Shown piece after piece: positions 24,808-34,249 of a stretch of DNA of 64,000 bases. Location: NCBI RefSeq assembly GCF_014200505.1, contig NZ_JACHBX010000002.1, positions 744,001 to 808,000 of the forward strand, written 5' to 3'. Both the position numbers and the translations under genes were made by a program. Every line of letters begins with the position of its first letter. The stretch's first letter is position 1. The notes under the pieces are model-generated. The model saw only the letters and a program-made list of their open reading frames with translations, had not been told where the DNA came from and made no database searches. This DNA is from Massilia aurea (GTDB lineage: Bacteria; Pseudomonadota; Gammaproteobacteria; Burkholderiales; Burkholderiaceae_D).

Positions 24808-26745
24808 ATGACCCCTCGTTTCGCCCCGACCGCCGCATTGCTCGTACTGGCGGCCTTTTCCACGTCCGTGCCCGCGCAAACGGTGCTGCAGACTGACGCG
24901 CTCGAACAGGGCCAGGTGCTGGACGACACGCAACTGGCCGAGGCCCCGGGCCGGGCCGGCCGCATCTCGCTGGTGCAGGGCAAGGTCGACATCGGCGGCG
25001 ACGTCGGCGCCGAATCGTCCCCGGCCCAACTGAACTGGCCCATCACGTCGCGCAACCTGATTTCCACCGCGCCTGGCGCGCGCACCGAGCTGCGGATCGG
25101 CTCCACCGCCATCCGGCTCGATGGCGACAGCTCGCTCGAGGTCACGGAACTGGACGACGACAGCCTGCGCCTGCGCCTGCATTACGGCAGCGTCAGCGTG
25201 CGCGTGCTGAACGTCGACGTCGTGCCCGAATTCGAACTGCGCACCGCGCAGGCCACCGTGCGCCTGACGCAGCCGGGGCGCCTGCGCGTGGACGCCGAGC
25301 GTGAGCGCGATACGAGCCTGGTGAGCGTTCTCGATGGCGAAGCACAGGTGGACGGCGCCGGCGCCAGCCTGACCGTGCGTGGCGGGCGCGCGGCCCAGGT
25401 GCGCGATGAGGACGTGCGCACGCTGCAGGCACAGCGCGACAACTTCGACGACTGGTCGCTCACGCGCGACCAGGCCCTGGTGGCGGCGCAATCTGCGCGC
25501 CATATCGGCACCGAGATGACCGGCTACGAAGAACTCGACCGCTACGGCAGCTGGAGCACGAGTTCGGATTACGGCAGCCTGTGGACCCCGCAGGTGGCCG
25601 CCGACTGGACACCCTACCGCGACGGCAGCTGGACCTTCATCGCGCCGTGGGGCTGGACCTGGGTCGACAATGCGCCGTGGGGTTACGCGCCCTTCCACTA
25701 CGGACGCTGGGTGCAGGTACGCAATCGCTGGGCCTGGGCCCCGGGGCGTCTCGAGCGCCGGCCCGTGTGGTCGCCGGCGCTGGTCGGCTGGGTCGGTGGC
25801 AGCAACTGGAATGTGGGCTTCCAGTCGCACAATCTGGCCGCGCATGGCTGGTATCCATTGAGTCCGTATGACCGCTATGTGCCGGGCTACCGCCTGTCGA
25901 GCGAGCGCCTGCGCCGCCTGAACGACTGGCGCCACGCCACCCGCCGCGAGCAACAGCAGCCAGGTCGCTACAATGGCCTGACCGTCGTGCCGCGCGAGCA
26001 GTTCGGCGGGCGTGGTCCGGTGATCGTCCCGCGTGCGCCGCGCCCGAATCGTCCGGAGCAGCTGGTGTCGGGCACGCCGGGCAGCGCGCCGCCGCCACCG
26101 CTGGTGGCGCGCCCCGGCTGGAACCGCGACCGGCGCGACCTGCTCGAGCGCGCAAATGTTGGGCGTACCGGCGTCGAGCGCCCAGCCTTTGAGCGCCCTG
26201 GCCTCGAGCGCCCAGCGCTTGACCGCATGCAGTTCGAACAGCAGGCACGCGAACGCGGCGAGCAGGAACGGCTCACACGCGAACGCAATAACGGCGAGCG
26301 GCTGGCGCGCGAGCGCATGGCGGGGCAGGAGCGGGCGCTGCGCGAGCAGGGCGAGCGCGAACGCATGGGGCGCGAGTTCGAGAATCGCAACCAGATGGAC
26401 CGCATGCGGTTCCAAGTCGAGCGCAACGACCGGGAGCGAATGGGGCGCGAACGCATGCGTGAGCAGGCAGAACGGATTCAGCGGCAGCCGGTCATGTCGA
26501 CCAATGCGCCGGCGTTTGCGAGGCCGGAGTCACGACCAGATTCGCGTCCAGAATCTCGCCCCCAGCCGCGTCCCGAGCCTGCTCCGATGCTGAACGCGCC
26601 GCAGCGCCCTGCCGCGCCACCGCAGATGGTGGCCCCGCCGGCGCCGCGCCCGCAGCCTTCAGCGCCCGCCTTCACCCCGGCGCAGCGCAACAATGACCAG
26701 CGCGCCAACACCGACGCGCGCGGCGTGTCGCGCGTGGAGCGCTGA
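24808..26745 (+). CDS. Secreted FecR-domain/DUF6600 protein with a charged repeat tail
   Basis: A 645-residue exported protein. Signal peptide (ends VPAQ, residue 24), a FecR-like beta domain (about 70-200; RISLVQGKVDIGGDV, ARTELRIGSTAIRLDG), a DUF6600 region with Trp/Tyr-Gly motifs (YGSWSTSSDYGSLWTP, WGWTWVDNAPWGYAPFHYGRW, about 247-330), then from about 440 a tail of Arg/Glu-rich repeats (ERPxxERPALDR, then RERMGRE-like units) and a final Pro-rich part. Function unknown; probably periplasmic or surface. The ATG at 24808 has a GGAG upstream. Confidence 0.82.
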   Translation: MTPRFAPTAALLVLAAFSTSVPAQTVLQTDALEQGQVLDDTQLAEAPGRAGRISLVQGKVDIGGDVGAESSPAQLNWPITSRNLISTAPGARTELRIGSTAIRLDGDSSLEVTELDDDSLRLRLHYGSVSVRVLNVDVVPEFELRTAQATVRLTQPGRLRVDAERERDTSLVSVLDGEAQVDGAGASLTVRGGRAAQVRDEDVRTLQAQRDNFDDWSLTRDQALVAAQSARHIGTEMTGYEELDRYGSWSTSSDYGSLWTPQVAADWTPYRDGSWTFIAPWGWTWVDNAPWGYAPFHYGRWVQVRNRWAWAPGRLERRPVWSPALVGWVGGSNWNVGFQSHNLAAHGWYPLSPYDRYVPGYRLSSERLRRLNDWRHATRREQQQPGRYNGLTVVPREQFGGRGPVIVPRAPRPNRPEQLVSGTPGSAPPPPLVARPGWNRDRRDLLERANVGRTGVERPAFERPGLERPALDRMQFEQQARERGEQERLTRERNNGERLARERMAGQERALREQGERERMGREFENRNQMDRMRFQVERNDRERMGRERMREQAERIQRQPVMSTNAPAFARPESRPDSRPESRPQPRPEPAPMLNAPQRPAAPPQMVAPPAPRPQPSAPAFTPAQRNNDQRANTDARGVSRVER

Positions 26746-26827
26746 CCGGTACCGGCGGTTTTCAGCCCACCCTCAGGGCGAAACCGCCGGTATTGGCTAC
26801 AATGCGCTTTTGCACAGGATTACAGCC

Positions 26828-27094
26828 ATGGACCCCAAAGATTCCCTCATCGAATACCCGAGCGACTTCCCAATCAAGGTGATGGGCGCGAGCCACATCG
26901 ACTTCGCCCCGACCATCGTGGCGCTGGTGACCCAGCTCGACCCGACCTTCGACGAGAGCAAGCTGGAAACCCGGCCGTCGGCCAAGGGCAACTACACGGG
27001 CCTGACCGTGACCATCCGCGCGACCAGCCGCGAAATGCTCGACGAGGTGTACCGCACCCTGTCGACGCATCCGATGGTCAAGATGGTCCTGTAA
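26828..27094 (+). CDS. ybeD: YbeD/DUF493 family protein
   Basis: An 88-residue cytosolic protein with the ACT-like fold of YbeD: EYPSDFPIKVMGAS (9-22), NYTGLTVTIRATSREMLDEVYRTLSTHPMVKMVL (55-88, the conserved C-terminus). Precise function unknown; the family is consistently linked to lipoate genes, and here lipB starts 15 bp after its stop. Confidence 0.93.
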   Translation: MDPKDSLIEYPSDFPIKVMGASHIDFAPTIVALVTQLDPTFDESKLETRPSAKGNYTGLTVTIRATSREMLDEVYRTLSTHPMVKMVL

Positions 27095-27109
27095 CGGCGT
27101 TCGTCCCCG

Positions 27110-27817
27110 ATGTCAGCGACCTCCCCCCTGATTCGTGAACTCGGCCAGGCCGACTACGAGCCCACCTTCGCGGCGATGCGCGCCTTCACCGATGCGCGCA
27201 CGCCCGAGTCGCGCGACGAGCTGTGGATCGTCGAGCACCCCCCCGTGTTCACGCTGGGCCTGGGCGCCGACCGCGAGCACGTACTGGCCCCGCACGACAT
27301 CCCGGTGATCCAGACCGACCGTGGCGGCGAAGTGACCTTTCATGGCCCGGGCCAGGTCGTGATCTATCTGTTAATGGACCTGCGCCGCAACAAGCCGGGT
27401 GGCAAGCTGTACGCGCGCCAGTTTGTGGAAAAAATCGAACAGGCGGTGATCGATGTGTTAGGGGCGTATAATCTTGGCGGTGAGCGCGTTGCCGGTGCAC
27501 CCGGCATCTATATCGCAGACGGTCCGCGCAAAGGCGCCAAGATCGCTGCGCTGGGCCTGAAAGTACGCGGCAATGGTTGCACCTACCATGGCGTATCGCT
27601 GAACGTGGCGATGGACCTGGCCCCGTTCACCTGGATCAATCCGTGCGGTTACTCCGGACTGGTTACAGTCGATATGCGCACGATGGGCGTCGAGGCGCCG
27701 CTGCACGATGTACAGCGGGCGCTGGCCCAGGCCCTGGTCGATCAGCTGGCACCCGAGGGCGTCCAGCCAGACCCGAACAAACCAACTGACAGCCCCGCGA
27801 GGGCAACGAGCCTATGA
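27110..27817 (+). CDS. lipB: Octanoyl-[acyl-carrier-protein]:protein octanoyltransferase
   Basis: LipB moves octanoate from ACP to the lipoyl domains of 2-oxoacid dehydrogenases and the glycine cleavage H protein. The 235-residue protein has [21 protein letters not shown] (71-91, signature), a lysine in KIAALGLKV and the catalytic-cysteine block INPCGYSGL (about 175). It has a C-terminal extension of about 20 polar residues. Its last 4 bp overlap lipA (ATGA), indicating coupled translation. Confidence 0.96.
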   Translation: MSATSPLIRELGQADYEPTFAAMRAFTDARTPESRDELWIVEHPPVFTLGLGADREHVLAPHDIPVIQTDRGGEVTFHGPGQVVIYLLMDLRRNKPGGKLYARQFVEKIEQAVIDVLGAYNLGGERVAGAPGIYIADGPRKGAKIAALGLKVRGNGCTYHGVSLNVAMDLAPFTWINPCGYSGLVTVDMRTMGVEAPLHDVQRALAQALVDQLAPEGVQPDPNKPTDSPARATSL

Positions 27818-28806
27818 CTTCCGAAATCGATACCGGCGTCGCCGCCGCAGCCGCCTACAACGCCAGCGAAAAGCAAAAAGGCGCCAGCAAGACCTCGCGC
27901 ATCCCGATCAAGATCGTGCCGATCGCCGAGATGGAGCGCCTGAAAAAGCCCGACTGGATCCGCGTCAAGGCGGCCACCGCCTCGTCGCGCTTCTACGAAA
28001 TCAAGGACATCCTGCGCGCCAACAACCTGGTGACCGTGTGCGAAGAAGCGAGCTGCCCGAACATCGGCGAATGCTTCGGCAAGGGCACCGCGACGTTCAT
28101 GATCATGGGCGACAAGTGCACCCGCCGCTGCCCGTTCTGCGACGTCGGCCACGGCCGTCCGGACCCGCTCGACATCAACGAGCCGGCCAACCTGGCCAAG
28201 ACGATTGCCGCGCTGCGCCTGTCGTATGTCGTGATCACGTCGGTCGACCGCGACGACCTGCGTGACGGTGGCGCCGGCCACTTCGTCGAGTGCATCCAGA
28301 AAACGCGTGCCTCGAGCCCGAACACCAAGATCGAAGTGCTGGTGCCCGACTTCCGCGGTCGCCTCGAAAAAGCACTGAACATTTTCGCTGACGGCCTGCC
28401 TGACGTCATGAACCACAACCTGGAAACCGTGCCGCGCCTGTACAAGGAAGCCCGTCCGGGCGCCGACTACACGCACTCGCTGGTGCTGCTGCGCGACTTC
28501 AAGAAGATGTACCCGAGCGCGGTCACCAAGTCGGGCATCATGGTCGGCCTGGGCGAGACCGATGAAGAAATCCTGCAAGTCATGCAGGACATGCGCGATC
28601 ACGACATCGACATGCTCACCATCGGCCAGTACCTGGCGCCGACCAATTCGCACCTGCCGGTGCGCCGCTACGTGCACCCGGACGTCTTCAAGATGTTCGA
28701 GCAAAAAGCCTACGAAATGGGCTTCGTGCACGCGGCGGTCGGCGCGATGGTGCGTTCGTCGTATCACGCCGACCAGCAGGCGCACAACGCGGGCGTGGCG
28801 GCGTAA
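27814..28806 (+). CDS. lipA: Lipoyl synthase (radical SAM)
   Basis: LipA inserts two sulfurs into octanoyl domains using two iron-sulfur clusters. The 330-residue protein has the auxiliary cluster cysteines (C76, C81, C87 in [13 protein letters not shown]) and the radical-SAM CxxxCxxC (C102, C106, C109 in CTRRCPFC). The C-terminal RSSYHADQ supplies the conserved serine. The first 30 residues are an unconserved Ala/Lys-rich extension. Part of ybeD-lipB-lipA; transcription probably ends near the palindrome downstream. Confidence 0.97.
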   Translation: MTSEIDTGVAAAAAYNASEKQKGASKTSRIPIKIVPIAEMERLKKPDWIRVKAATASSRFYEIKDILRANNLVTVCEEASCPNIGECFGKGTATFMIMGDKCTRRCPFCDVGHGRPDPLDINEPANLAKTIAALRLSYVVITSVDRDDLRDGGAGHFVECIQKTRASSPNTKIEVLVPDFRGRLEKALNIFADGLPDVMNHNLETVPRLYKEARPGADYTHSLVLLRDFKKMYPSAVTKSGIMVGLGETDEEILQVMQDMRDHDIDMLTIGQYLAPTNSHLPVRRYVHPDVFKMFEQKAYEMGFVHAAVGAMVRSSYHADQQAHNAGVAA

Positions 28807-28850
28807 CTCCAACCGGTGTCCCGTGCCTGCGGCCGGTTGGCCGTGGGTGA

Positions 28851-28892
28851 AACAGCGATCAGGGCGATGCATGCATCGCCCTGATCGCTGTT
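28851..28892. terminator. Perfect 42-bp palindrome between convergent genes
   Basis: Each half is 21 bp and the two halves are exact reverse complements, centred between 28871 and 28872, beginning AACAGCGATCAGGG. It lies between lipA (+, stop 28806) and the GMC oxidoreductase gene (-, stop 28926). There is no long T-run on either side, so it may stop transcription from both directions by structure alone; a site for a dimeric protein is an alternative. Confidence 0.65.
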
Positions 28893-28925
28893 GGCGTATA
28901 CGGCGTCCCTTTGCGCCGCGCCGGC

Positions 28926-30569
28926 TTATGTCGTCAGGTGCGCGCTGATGCGCTCGGCCAGCATGATGGTGGTGAGGTTGGTTGCTACCGATGGAATGTC
29001 GGGAATGATCGACGCGTCGACGACGCGCAGCGCCGCGATGCCGCGCACGGCGCCCCAGGCATCCACCACGGCGGTCCTGTCGCCGTCCGCGCCCATCGGC
29101 ACGCTCGACGTGGGATGCTGGTAGCCGGCGACATTGGCGACGATGTTCCGGCGCAGCGCCTGGCCATCGGGCACGCTGGCACCGGGCGCCATTTCATGGT
29201 CGATCAGCTCTGAAAACGGCGCGCTGCGCCCGATCCTGCGCGAGAGTTCGACGGCTTCGACCATCCGGTCCAGATCGTTCTCCTGCTCGAAGAAGTTGTA
29301 GCGGATGCGCGGCGCAATACGCGGGTCGCGGCTGGCAAGGCGCACGCTGCCATTCGACGCAGGCAAGGTCACGGCGCAGGCCAGTACGATCGCGCCGCCG
29401 GTCGGGCTGGCCTTCGGATCGATCAGGTGCGTCCCCGAGATATGCAGGTCCAGATCGTCTTTGGCGGCGTCGCGCGAGCGCGTCCAGACAATCGCGCCGG
29501 CGGCCGGCGTCATCGCCACGGCCGACGCTTTCAGCGCGTAGACATTGTAGAAGAACGGGTGTTCCTGCAGGCGCTCGCCCACCGGCAGGTCGGCCACGGT
29601 GGTGATCCCCATCTCGCCCAGATGACCTTTCGGTCCGATGCCGGAGCGCAGCAGGATGGCAGGGCTGCCAATCGCACCGGCCGACAGGATCACTTCGCCG
29701 GCCGGGATCATGTCGCCATCCACCAGCACCACGCCCACGGCGCGTCCCCGTTCGATCAGGACGCGGTCGGTCTCGGCGCGGCCGCGGATCGTCAGGTTGG
29801 GGCGGGCCCGCACCGCTGCGGTCAGGTAGGCCATCCCGGTATTGATGCGCACGCCGTCAACGACATTCAGGGGATAGGGGCCAACGCCATGCTGGCGCGT
29901 GCCGTTGAAGTCGTCCACGTGGGGCAGGCCCACCGACTCGGCGGCCGTCACGAAGGCGCGCATCGAAACGGTGTTTTCCGCAGCAGTGCGCTGGCGCACC
30001 GGAAACGGTCCGTTGCGGCCATGCCAGGCGTCGTCACCCGTGGGGGTGTTTTCCATGGCACGGTAGGCGGCAAGCACCTCTGGCCAGGCCCAGCCTTCGA
30101 TGCCGCGCCCGGCCCAACGCGCGAAGTCGGCAGGGCGGGCGCGCATCGCCACGGCGGCATTGACCGCCGAGCTGCCACCGATCACGCGGCCGCGCGGAAT
30201 GCCGATGTCATGGCCCAGACGGGCCGCGTCGTCACTGTGGTAATGCCAGTCGTGCTCGGGTGAGGCGGCGACCAGGTTGGCATTGGCCAGCAGTGCCGGA
30301 TACTGGTCGGCCCGATAATCGGGACCGGCGTCGAGCAGCAGCACGCGGCGCTGCGGGTCGGCACTGAGGCGTGCGGCCAGAACGGCGCCGGCAGAGCCGC
30401 CGCCGACAATCACGACATCAAACCGCTGGCCGGTTCGGGAAGCAGCTTGCGTCGCGGTACCGCTGCGCGGTGCGCCGGACGCCAGCGCTGCAGCGCTTCC
30501 GGTCAGGGCGATCAGGGTTGCCTGGGCGCCGAGCGCCATCGCAGTGCGTCGTGTCATTGTCAAAGTCAT
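28926..30569 (-). CDS. GMC-family FAD oxidoreductase, probably Tat-exported
   Basis: A 547-residue glucose-methanol-choline oxidoreductase. N-terminal TRRTAMALG followed by a hydrophobic stretch is a likely Tat signal (1-31); FAD-binding VVIVGGGSAGAVLAARLS (about 52-69); GMC signatures near 130 (GRVIGGSSAVNAAVAMR) and at about 293 (GAIGSPAILLRSGIG); C-terminal HPTSSVPMG (active-site His region) and NLTTIMLAERIS. Oxidises an alcohol or aldehyde in the periplasm; substrate unknown. TGGAGT precedes the start at 30569. Confidence 0.92.
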   Translation of the reverse strand: MTLTMTRRTAMALGAQATLIALTGSAAALASGAPRSGTATQAASRTGQRFDVVIVGGGSAGAVLAARLSADPQRRVLLLDAGPDYRADQYPALLANANLVAASPEHDWHYHSDDAARLGHDIGIPRGRVIGGSSAVNAAVAMRARPADFARWAGRGIEGWAWPEVLAAYRAMENTPTGDDAWHGRNGPFPVRQRTAAENTVSMRAFVTAAESVGLPHVDDFNGTRQHGVGPYPLNVVDGVRINTGMAYLTAAVRARPNLTIRGRAETDRVLIERGRAVGVVLVDGDMIPAGEVILSAGAIGSPAILLRSGIGPKGHLGEMGITTVADLPVGERLQEHPFFYNVYALKASAVAMTPAAGAIVWTRSRDAAKDDLDLHISGTHLIDPKASPTGGAIVLACAVTLPASNGSVRLASRDPRIAPRIRYNFFEQENDLDRMVEAVELSRRIGRSAPFSELIDHEMAPGASVPDGQALRRNIVANVAGYQHPTSSVPMGADGDRTAVVDAWGAVRGIAALRVVDASIIPDIPSVATNLTTIMLAERISAHLTT

Positions 30570-30820
30570 GGTTACTCCAGAGCAGGCGCGGTATTGCGCC
30601 GGTCAAGTTCGCCGATCGGGATGACCGGCACAGATCCATGGTAGGCAGGGGCGTCGGGCCCAGCAAGACGGTCTTGCAGGATGCAATGTCCGGTGAAATG
30701 GACGGTGAAGCAATCTAGAGGACAGGGGCAGGAAGGCCCTGAAAGGCCCGCCAACGCATGCGACGCGCTGCTGGCGATCTGGCCGCCAGGCGCGTCGGAC
30801 GCCTTACACAATGGGGTTGG
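30570..30820. other. Gap without a recognisable gene
   Basis: About 250 bp between the GMC oxidoreductase start and the pirin stop, both on the minus strand. It presumably holds the GMC promoter. No convincing ORF, repeat or hairpin with a T-run was seen. Confidence 0.5.
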
Positions 30821-31681
30821 TCAGGGCTGTACGGCGGACTGCATCACGGCGCGCAGCCGCACGATTTCGCGCTCGCCCTGTTCCAGCGCAGCGGCGCTGG
30901 TGTGTACCGAATAGGTGCCCGAGACGAGCGGATGCGGATGCTTGACCGCTGACCCGAGCACGAACTCGGTACGGCCCTCGGCCACGACATCGATGGCCTG
31001 CTGGCTTTCTTCGAACACTGCCACGTCCAGATCAAGCGCAGCCCCGGCGGTGTGCAGCGTGCCATTGGCCACGCCTACCCAGGCGACCGTATGGCCGGGT
31101 GGCGGCAGGTAGCGCCAGCGCTCGCCGTCAGCCAGCACCACGTGCAGGTAATTGATCGCGGCGCGTGGCTGGATCGGACTGACGGCGCCGTCGTACGTGC
31201 CGATCAGCACCCGCGCCGGACCAGTGCGCGGTACGTCGGCAGGGGCCAGATACTGGCTGTGTGCCGGGGCATTTTCATCGTCGGGTGGTAATGCCAGCCA
31301 CAGCTGGAAACCCAGCACCTGCGCACCGTCGGCTGCCATGCCCTGGTGCCAGACGCCGCCGCCGGCGCTCATGAATTCGACCCCGCCCGCTGGCAGTTCG
31401 CCATGCGCGCCAGTCGATTCGCGATAGGCGAACGTGCCGTCCAGCACCGCGGTGACGGTGGCGATGCCGGAGTGCGGATGCATGCGCATTGTGCCGCGCC
31501 GCGCATCGAGCGTGAAGCGGTCGACAAAAATGAAGGGCTTGATCAATTCGCCGATATCGCCCGGGCTGACCAGGCGGGTGATGCCGCCATGGTCGCTGCC
31601 TTTGGTGCGCGTGACCAGTTTGCGTGCAAGAGATGCTGCCGGCCGTGCCAGCGTGGCCAGGTTGTCTGTTTCAGTGTGCAT
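30821..31681 (-). CDS. Pirin-family protein (third gene of the operon)
   Basis: A 286-residue bicupin. The N-terminal cupin has the HPHSGIATVTAVLDG metal-site motif (about 67-81) and GGVEFMSAGGGVWHQGM (about 98-114). In canonical pirins the last motif carries H-x-E; here it reads HQG, so one metal ligand seems missing. Pirins have quercetinase-like or regulatory roles. The start at 31681 overlaps the MFS-like gene by 11 bp. Last gene of pirin-MFS-pirin. Confidence 0.9.
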   Translation of the reverse strand: MHTETDNLATLARPAASLARKLVTRTKGSDHGGITRLVSPGDIGELIKPFIFVDRFTLDARRGTMRMHPHSGIATVTAVLDGTFAYRESTGAHGELPAGGVEFMSAGGGVWHQGMAADGAQVLGFQLWLALPPDDENAPAHSQYLAPADVPRTGPARVLIGTYDGAVSPIQPRAAINYLHVVLADGERWRYLPPPGHTVAWVGVANGTLHTAGAALDLDVAVFEESQQAIDVVAEGRTEFVLGSAVKHPHPLVSGTYSVHTSAAALEQGEREIVRLRAVMQSAVQP

Positions 31682-32258
31682 GATGGACTCCGTGATGAAT
31701 GCGTTTGGTCCTGTCGGCGATGAAGGCCGCGCCGAGCGACAGGGCGCTGAGAATGAAGATGGCGGCCGGTCCGATCACGGTCGCGAGGATGCCGCTGGCC
31801 ACATTCCAGGCAGCTCGTCCGAAGTTGGTCCCGACCGCGCCAAACGCGAGGTTCCCGGGAACGTCGGCCTTGCTCAGCAGCTCTAACCACACCGGCTGCA
31901 AGGACAGCGCGGCAATTGCTGCGCACAGGCCCAGGAGGACGGCGCTGCACAGCGTGACCCAGGGACCCACGCAACCGAGGAAGGTCAGGATGCTCACCGC
32001 GAAAGTGCTGGAGCCCATTTTTTGAAACGCAAACTGGTGGTGCCCGTGCCGCTGTCCGTACAGCGACACGATCACCGACAGCAGTGCCAGCAGACACATC
32101 GGTAGACTGGTCAACATCCTGACTGCCGCGAGCAGCAGCGCCGTGTCTGCCGCGCCCGCATACAGCCAGCTACCCAGGCTCGACGCGATGATGCCGATCC
32201 AGATGGCCCGGAACAGCGGGTTGAACAGCAGGCGTGGCCGGGAAGGTGCATGGTTCAT
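31671..32258 (-). CDS. Half-size MFS-type membrane protein
   Basis: A 195-residue protein with about six hydrophobic segments, resembling only the N-terminal half of EntS-like MFS exporters (NPLFRAIWIGIIASSLGSWLY; later LELLSKADVPGNLAFGAVGTNFGRAAWNVASGIL). The cytoplasmic loop motif A (D-x-x-D-R-R-type) expected after the second segment is absent and replaced by SLYGQRHGHHQFAFQ. Yet the frame is intact, has GGAG before the ATG at 32258, and overlaps both neighbours. Either a degenerate transporter or a repurposed membrane subunit. Confidence 0.75.
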   Translation of the reverse strand: MNHAPSRPRLLFNPLFRAIWIGIIASSLGSWLYAGAADTALLLAAVRMLTSLPMCLLALLSVIVSLYGQRHGHHQFAFQKMGSSTFAVSILTFLGCVGPWVTLCSAVLLGLCAAIAALSLQPVWLELLSKADVPGNLAFGAVGTNFGRAAWNVASGILATVIGPAAIFILSALSLGAAFIADRTKRIHHGVHHAH

Positions 32259-33130
32259 GTCGTCTCCTCGATCGGGAGCAAGCGGGCCGGTGAGGCCGGG
32301 GCGCCGGGCATTGCCAGGGGCAGGGCCGCACGCAGCACCGTTGCAGGCCTGCCTGGCACCTGCACCGGCTCGACGGCGATCAGGATGAAGCGGGTCGTCG
32401 TCGTCGCGTGGATGGCGACGTCGATTGCCTGGCCGGCGTCGACGGTTGTCATCTGCCCCGCATCCAGCCTGCGCACGCCGTCCGCGACGCGCGTTTCGAG
32501 CTGGCCGGACATGACGTAGAGCCACGCTTTACGGTCACGGGCAAGGTGATGCAGGAAGCGTGCGCCGGGTTCCACACGACCGTCGAGGAGCAGCATTTCG
32601 TTGGCCGCGGTACCGGTGCCGGCATCGCCATGGGCGCCCAGGACGGTGCGCACCCGGTAACCCGGGCCTTGCGTCACCGGGACCTCGGCGCGTCGCAGAT
32701 GCGCTGCATGGGGCGGCGTACGGTGCAGTGCGCACGGCAGCTTGACGAACAGCTGGAGTGCGTGGATACGCGCACCCGCATCGGGCCGCTGCTCGTGCAC
32801 GGTGCTGTTGCCAGCCGCCAGCCGGTACAGGTCGCCCGCTTGCAGGGCCACGGTGCCACTCACGGTATCGCGATTGATCAACCGGCCCCGGGAGTCTTCG
32901 AACAGCAGCGTCAAGGTTGCAATGCCCTGGTGCATGTGGGGCGCGAACGTGTCGCCGGTCATCACGAAATGATCCAGCATCACGAGGGGATCGGTGTCAC
33001 GCTCGAACACCGACGCGCTAAATTGCAGCGAGGTGAAGCCCGTGCCGACCGTGCGCGTGACGCCGGCATCCACCCGCCCAAGGCGTGCGGGGCTGCTGCC
33101 GGTTGGTTCGCTTGCAGGCTGAGTGCCCAT
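32255..33130 (-). CDS. Pirin-family protein (first gene of the operon)
   Basis: A 291-residue bicupin, divergent in sequence from the pirin at 30821. Metal-site-like motifs: APHMHQGIATLTLLFED (about 60-76) and GNSTVHEQRPDAG (about 105-117). A second cupin follows (LLDGRVEPGARFLHHLARDRKAWLYVMSGQL). The ATG at 33130 is chosen for its TGGAG seven bases upstream; an in-frame ATG at 33157 has no clear ribosome binding site. The ATGA overlap with the MFS-like gene indicates translational coupling. A dyad operator lies at 33215. Confidence 0.87.
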   Translation of the reverse strand: MGTQPASEPTGSSPARLGRVDAGVTRTVGTGFTSLQFSASVFERDTDPLVMLDHFVMTGDTFAPHMHQGIATLTLLFEDSRGRLINRDTVSGTVALQAGDLYRLAAGNSTVHEQRPDAGARIHALQLFVKLPCALHRTPPHAAHLRRAEVPVTQGPGYRVRTVLGAHGDAGTGTAANEMLLLDGRVEPGARFLHHLARDRKAWLYVMSGQLETRVADGVRRLDAGQMTTVDAGQAIDVAIHATTTTRFILIAVEPVQVPGRPATVLRAALPLAMPGAPASPARLLPIEETT

Positions 33131-33214
33131 TTTGTCGCTCCATGCGCCTGTTGTCATGGAGCGAATATAGAACCGTGGGCGTCCATTGAGAAGCCGTCGA
33201 AACGGCGACGCTGT

Positions 33215-33230
33215 GTCCAGCTAACTGGAC
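33215..33230. promoter_or_regulatory. Dyad operator, copy 1 (probable LysR site)
   Basis: GTCCAG-CTAA-CTGGAC is a perfect 6-bp inverted repeat, 85 bp upstream of the first pirin start and directly after the lysR stop (33238 on the minus strand). It closely matches the site at 34878, sharing CTGYGTCCAG flanks. The position suits a LysR activator site. Confidence 0.6.
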
Positions 33231-33237
33231 GATGAAC

Positions 33238-34155
33238 TTACAGCAGAACGATCTTGGGAAACTCCGCCGCCAGGTGGTCAAGGAAGACCCGTACCGAGGG
33301 CAGCATGTTCTTGCGGGAAGGGACCAACGCCGTGAGCGTGGCATCGCCAGCGATCCATTCGGGCAAGACCCGCTGCAGCTCGCCCCGCTCGACGGCGGCG
33401 CGCGCGATATAGCTCGGCAGGGCCACGATCCCCAGCCCGGCGACGGCAGCCTGTTGCAGGCTGAGCATGTCTTCGCTTTGCAGACGGGGCGGGATCGGCA
33501 CGGCCACTTCTTCTGTCAGCAGCGTCGCATGGCGCAGGCGCCAGTGCAGCGGTGCGTTGGCCCGCGCAAAAAAAATCGAGGCATGCCCGGCAAGGTCGGC
33601 TGGTGTAGACGGCACACCATGTTCGGCCAGATAGCTTTTCCCTGCGAACAGACACCATGGCGCCGGCGTGAGTGTTCGCTGGATCAGGTCGGAATCGGGC
33701 AATGGGGCGGCGTGGCCGCGGATGGCGACGTCATAGTTTTCGCCGACGATGTCCACGGTGCGGTCCGCCGCATGGGCGACAACATTGATCTTGGGATAGA
33801 GGCGCAGGAAATTGGCAATCATGTCCGCCATGGCGAAGTGCATGGTGGCTGAGCCGGCCGTACAGCGAATGGTGCCGATCGGCTCGGACAGGCGGTGGCG
33901 CACCGACATTTCGGCCAGCTCGGCTTCGCGCAAGGTGGCCACGGCGTGCCGGTAAAATTCTTCACCGGCTTCGGTCATGCCAAAACGGCGCGAGGTTCGA
34001 CTCAGCAAGCGCACGCCCAATTGGCTTTCCAATTGCTGCATGCGGTGGCTGAGCGTCGATTTTGGCATGCCGAGATTATTACCGGCGGCAGTAAATCCGC
34101 CCCGATCGACGACATTCACAAAAATAAAAAAATCGTTCAGGTCCAGTCGGCTCAC
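33238..34155 (-). CDS. LysR-family transcriptional regulator
   Basis: A 305-residue LysR regulator. Helix-turn-helix: FVNVVDRGGFTAAGNNLGMPKSTLSHRMQQLESQLGVRLL (about 12-51), followed by a normal effector domain. It belongs to the large group resembling DsdC/AaeR-type redox and aromatic regulators. The GTG at 34155 matches the family start (SRLDLNDFFIF); a GTG ten codons upstream is possible. Flanked by pirin genes and doxX, all probable targets through the two dyad sites at 33215 and 34878. Confidence 0.9.
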   Translation of the reverse strand: MSRLDLNDFFIFVNVVDRGGFTAAGNNLGMPKSTLSHRMQQLESQLGVRLLSRTSRRFGMTEAGEEFYRHAVATLREAELAEMSVRHRLSEPIGTIRCTAGSATMHFAMADMIANFLRLYPKINVVAHAADRTVDIVGENYDVAIRGHAAPLPDSDLIQRTLTPAPWCLFAGKSYLAEHGVPSTPADLAGHASIFFARANAPLHWRLRHATLLTEEVAVPIPPRLQSEDMLSLQQAAVAGLGIVALPSYIARAAVERGELQRVLPEWIAGDATLTALVPSRKNMLPSVRVFLDHLAAEFPKIVLL

Positions 34156-34249
34156 GCGCGGTCCAATCCTACGAAGACAGGCCACGATTCTGAAGGCTTA
34201 TATGGCGGGCGTCCAGATCTAATTCATGTATGCACGTTCATTTCGCCCG

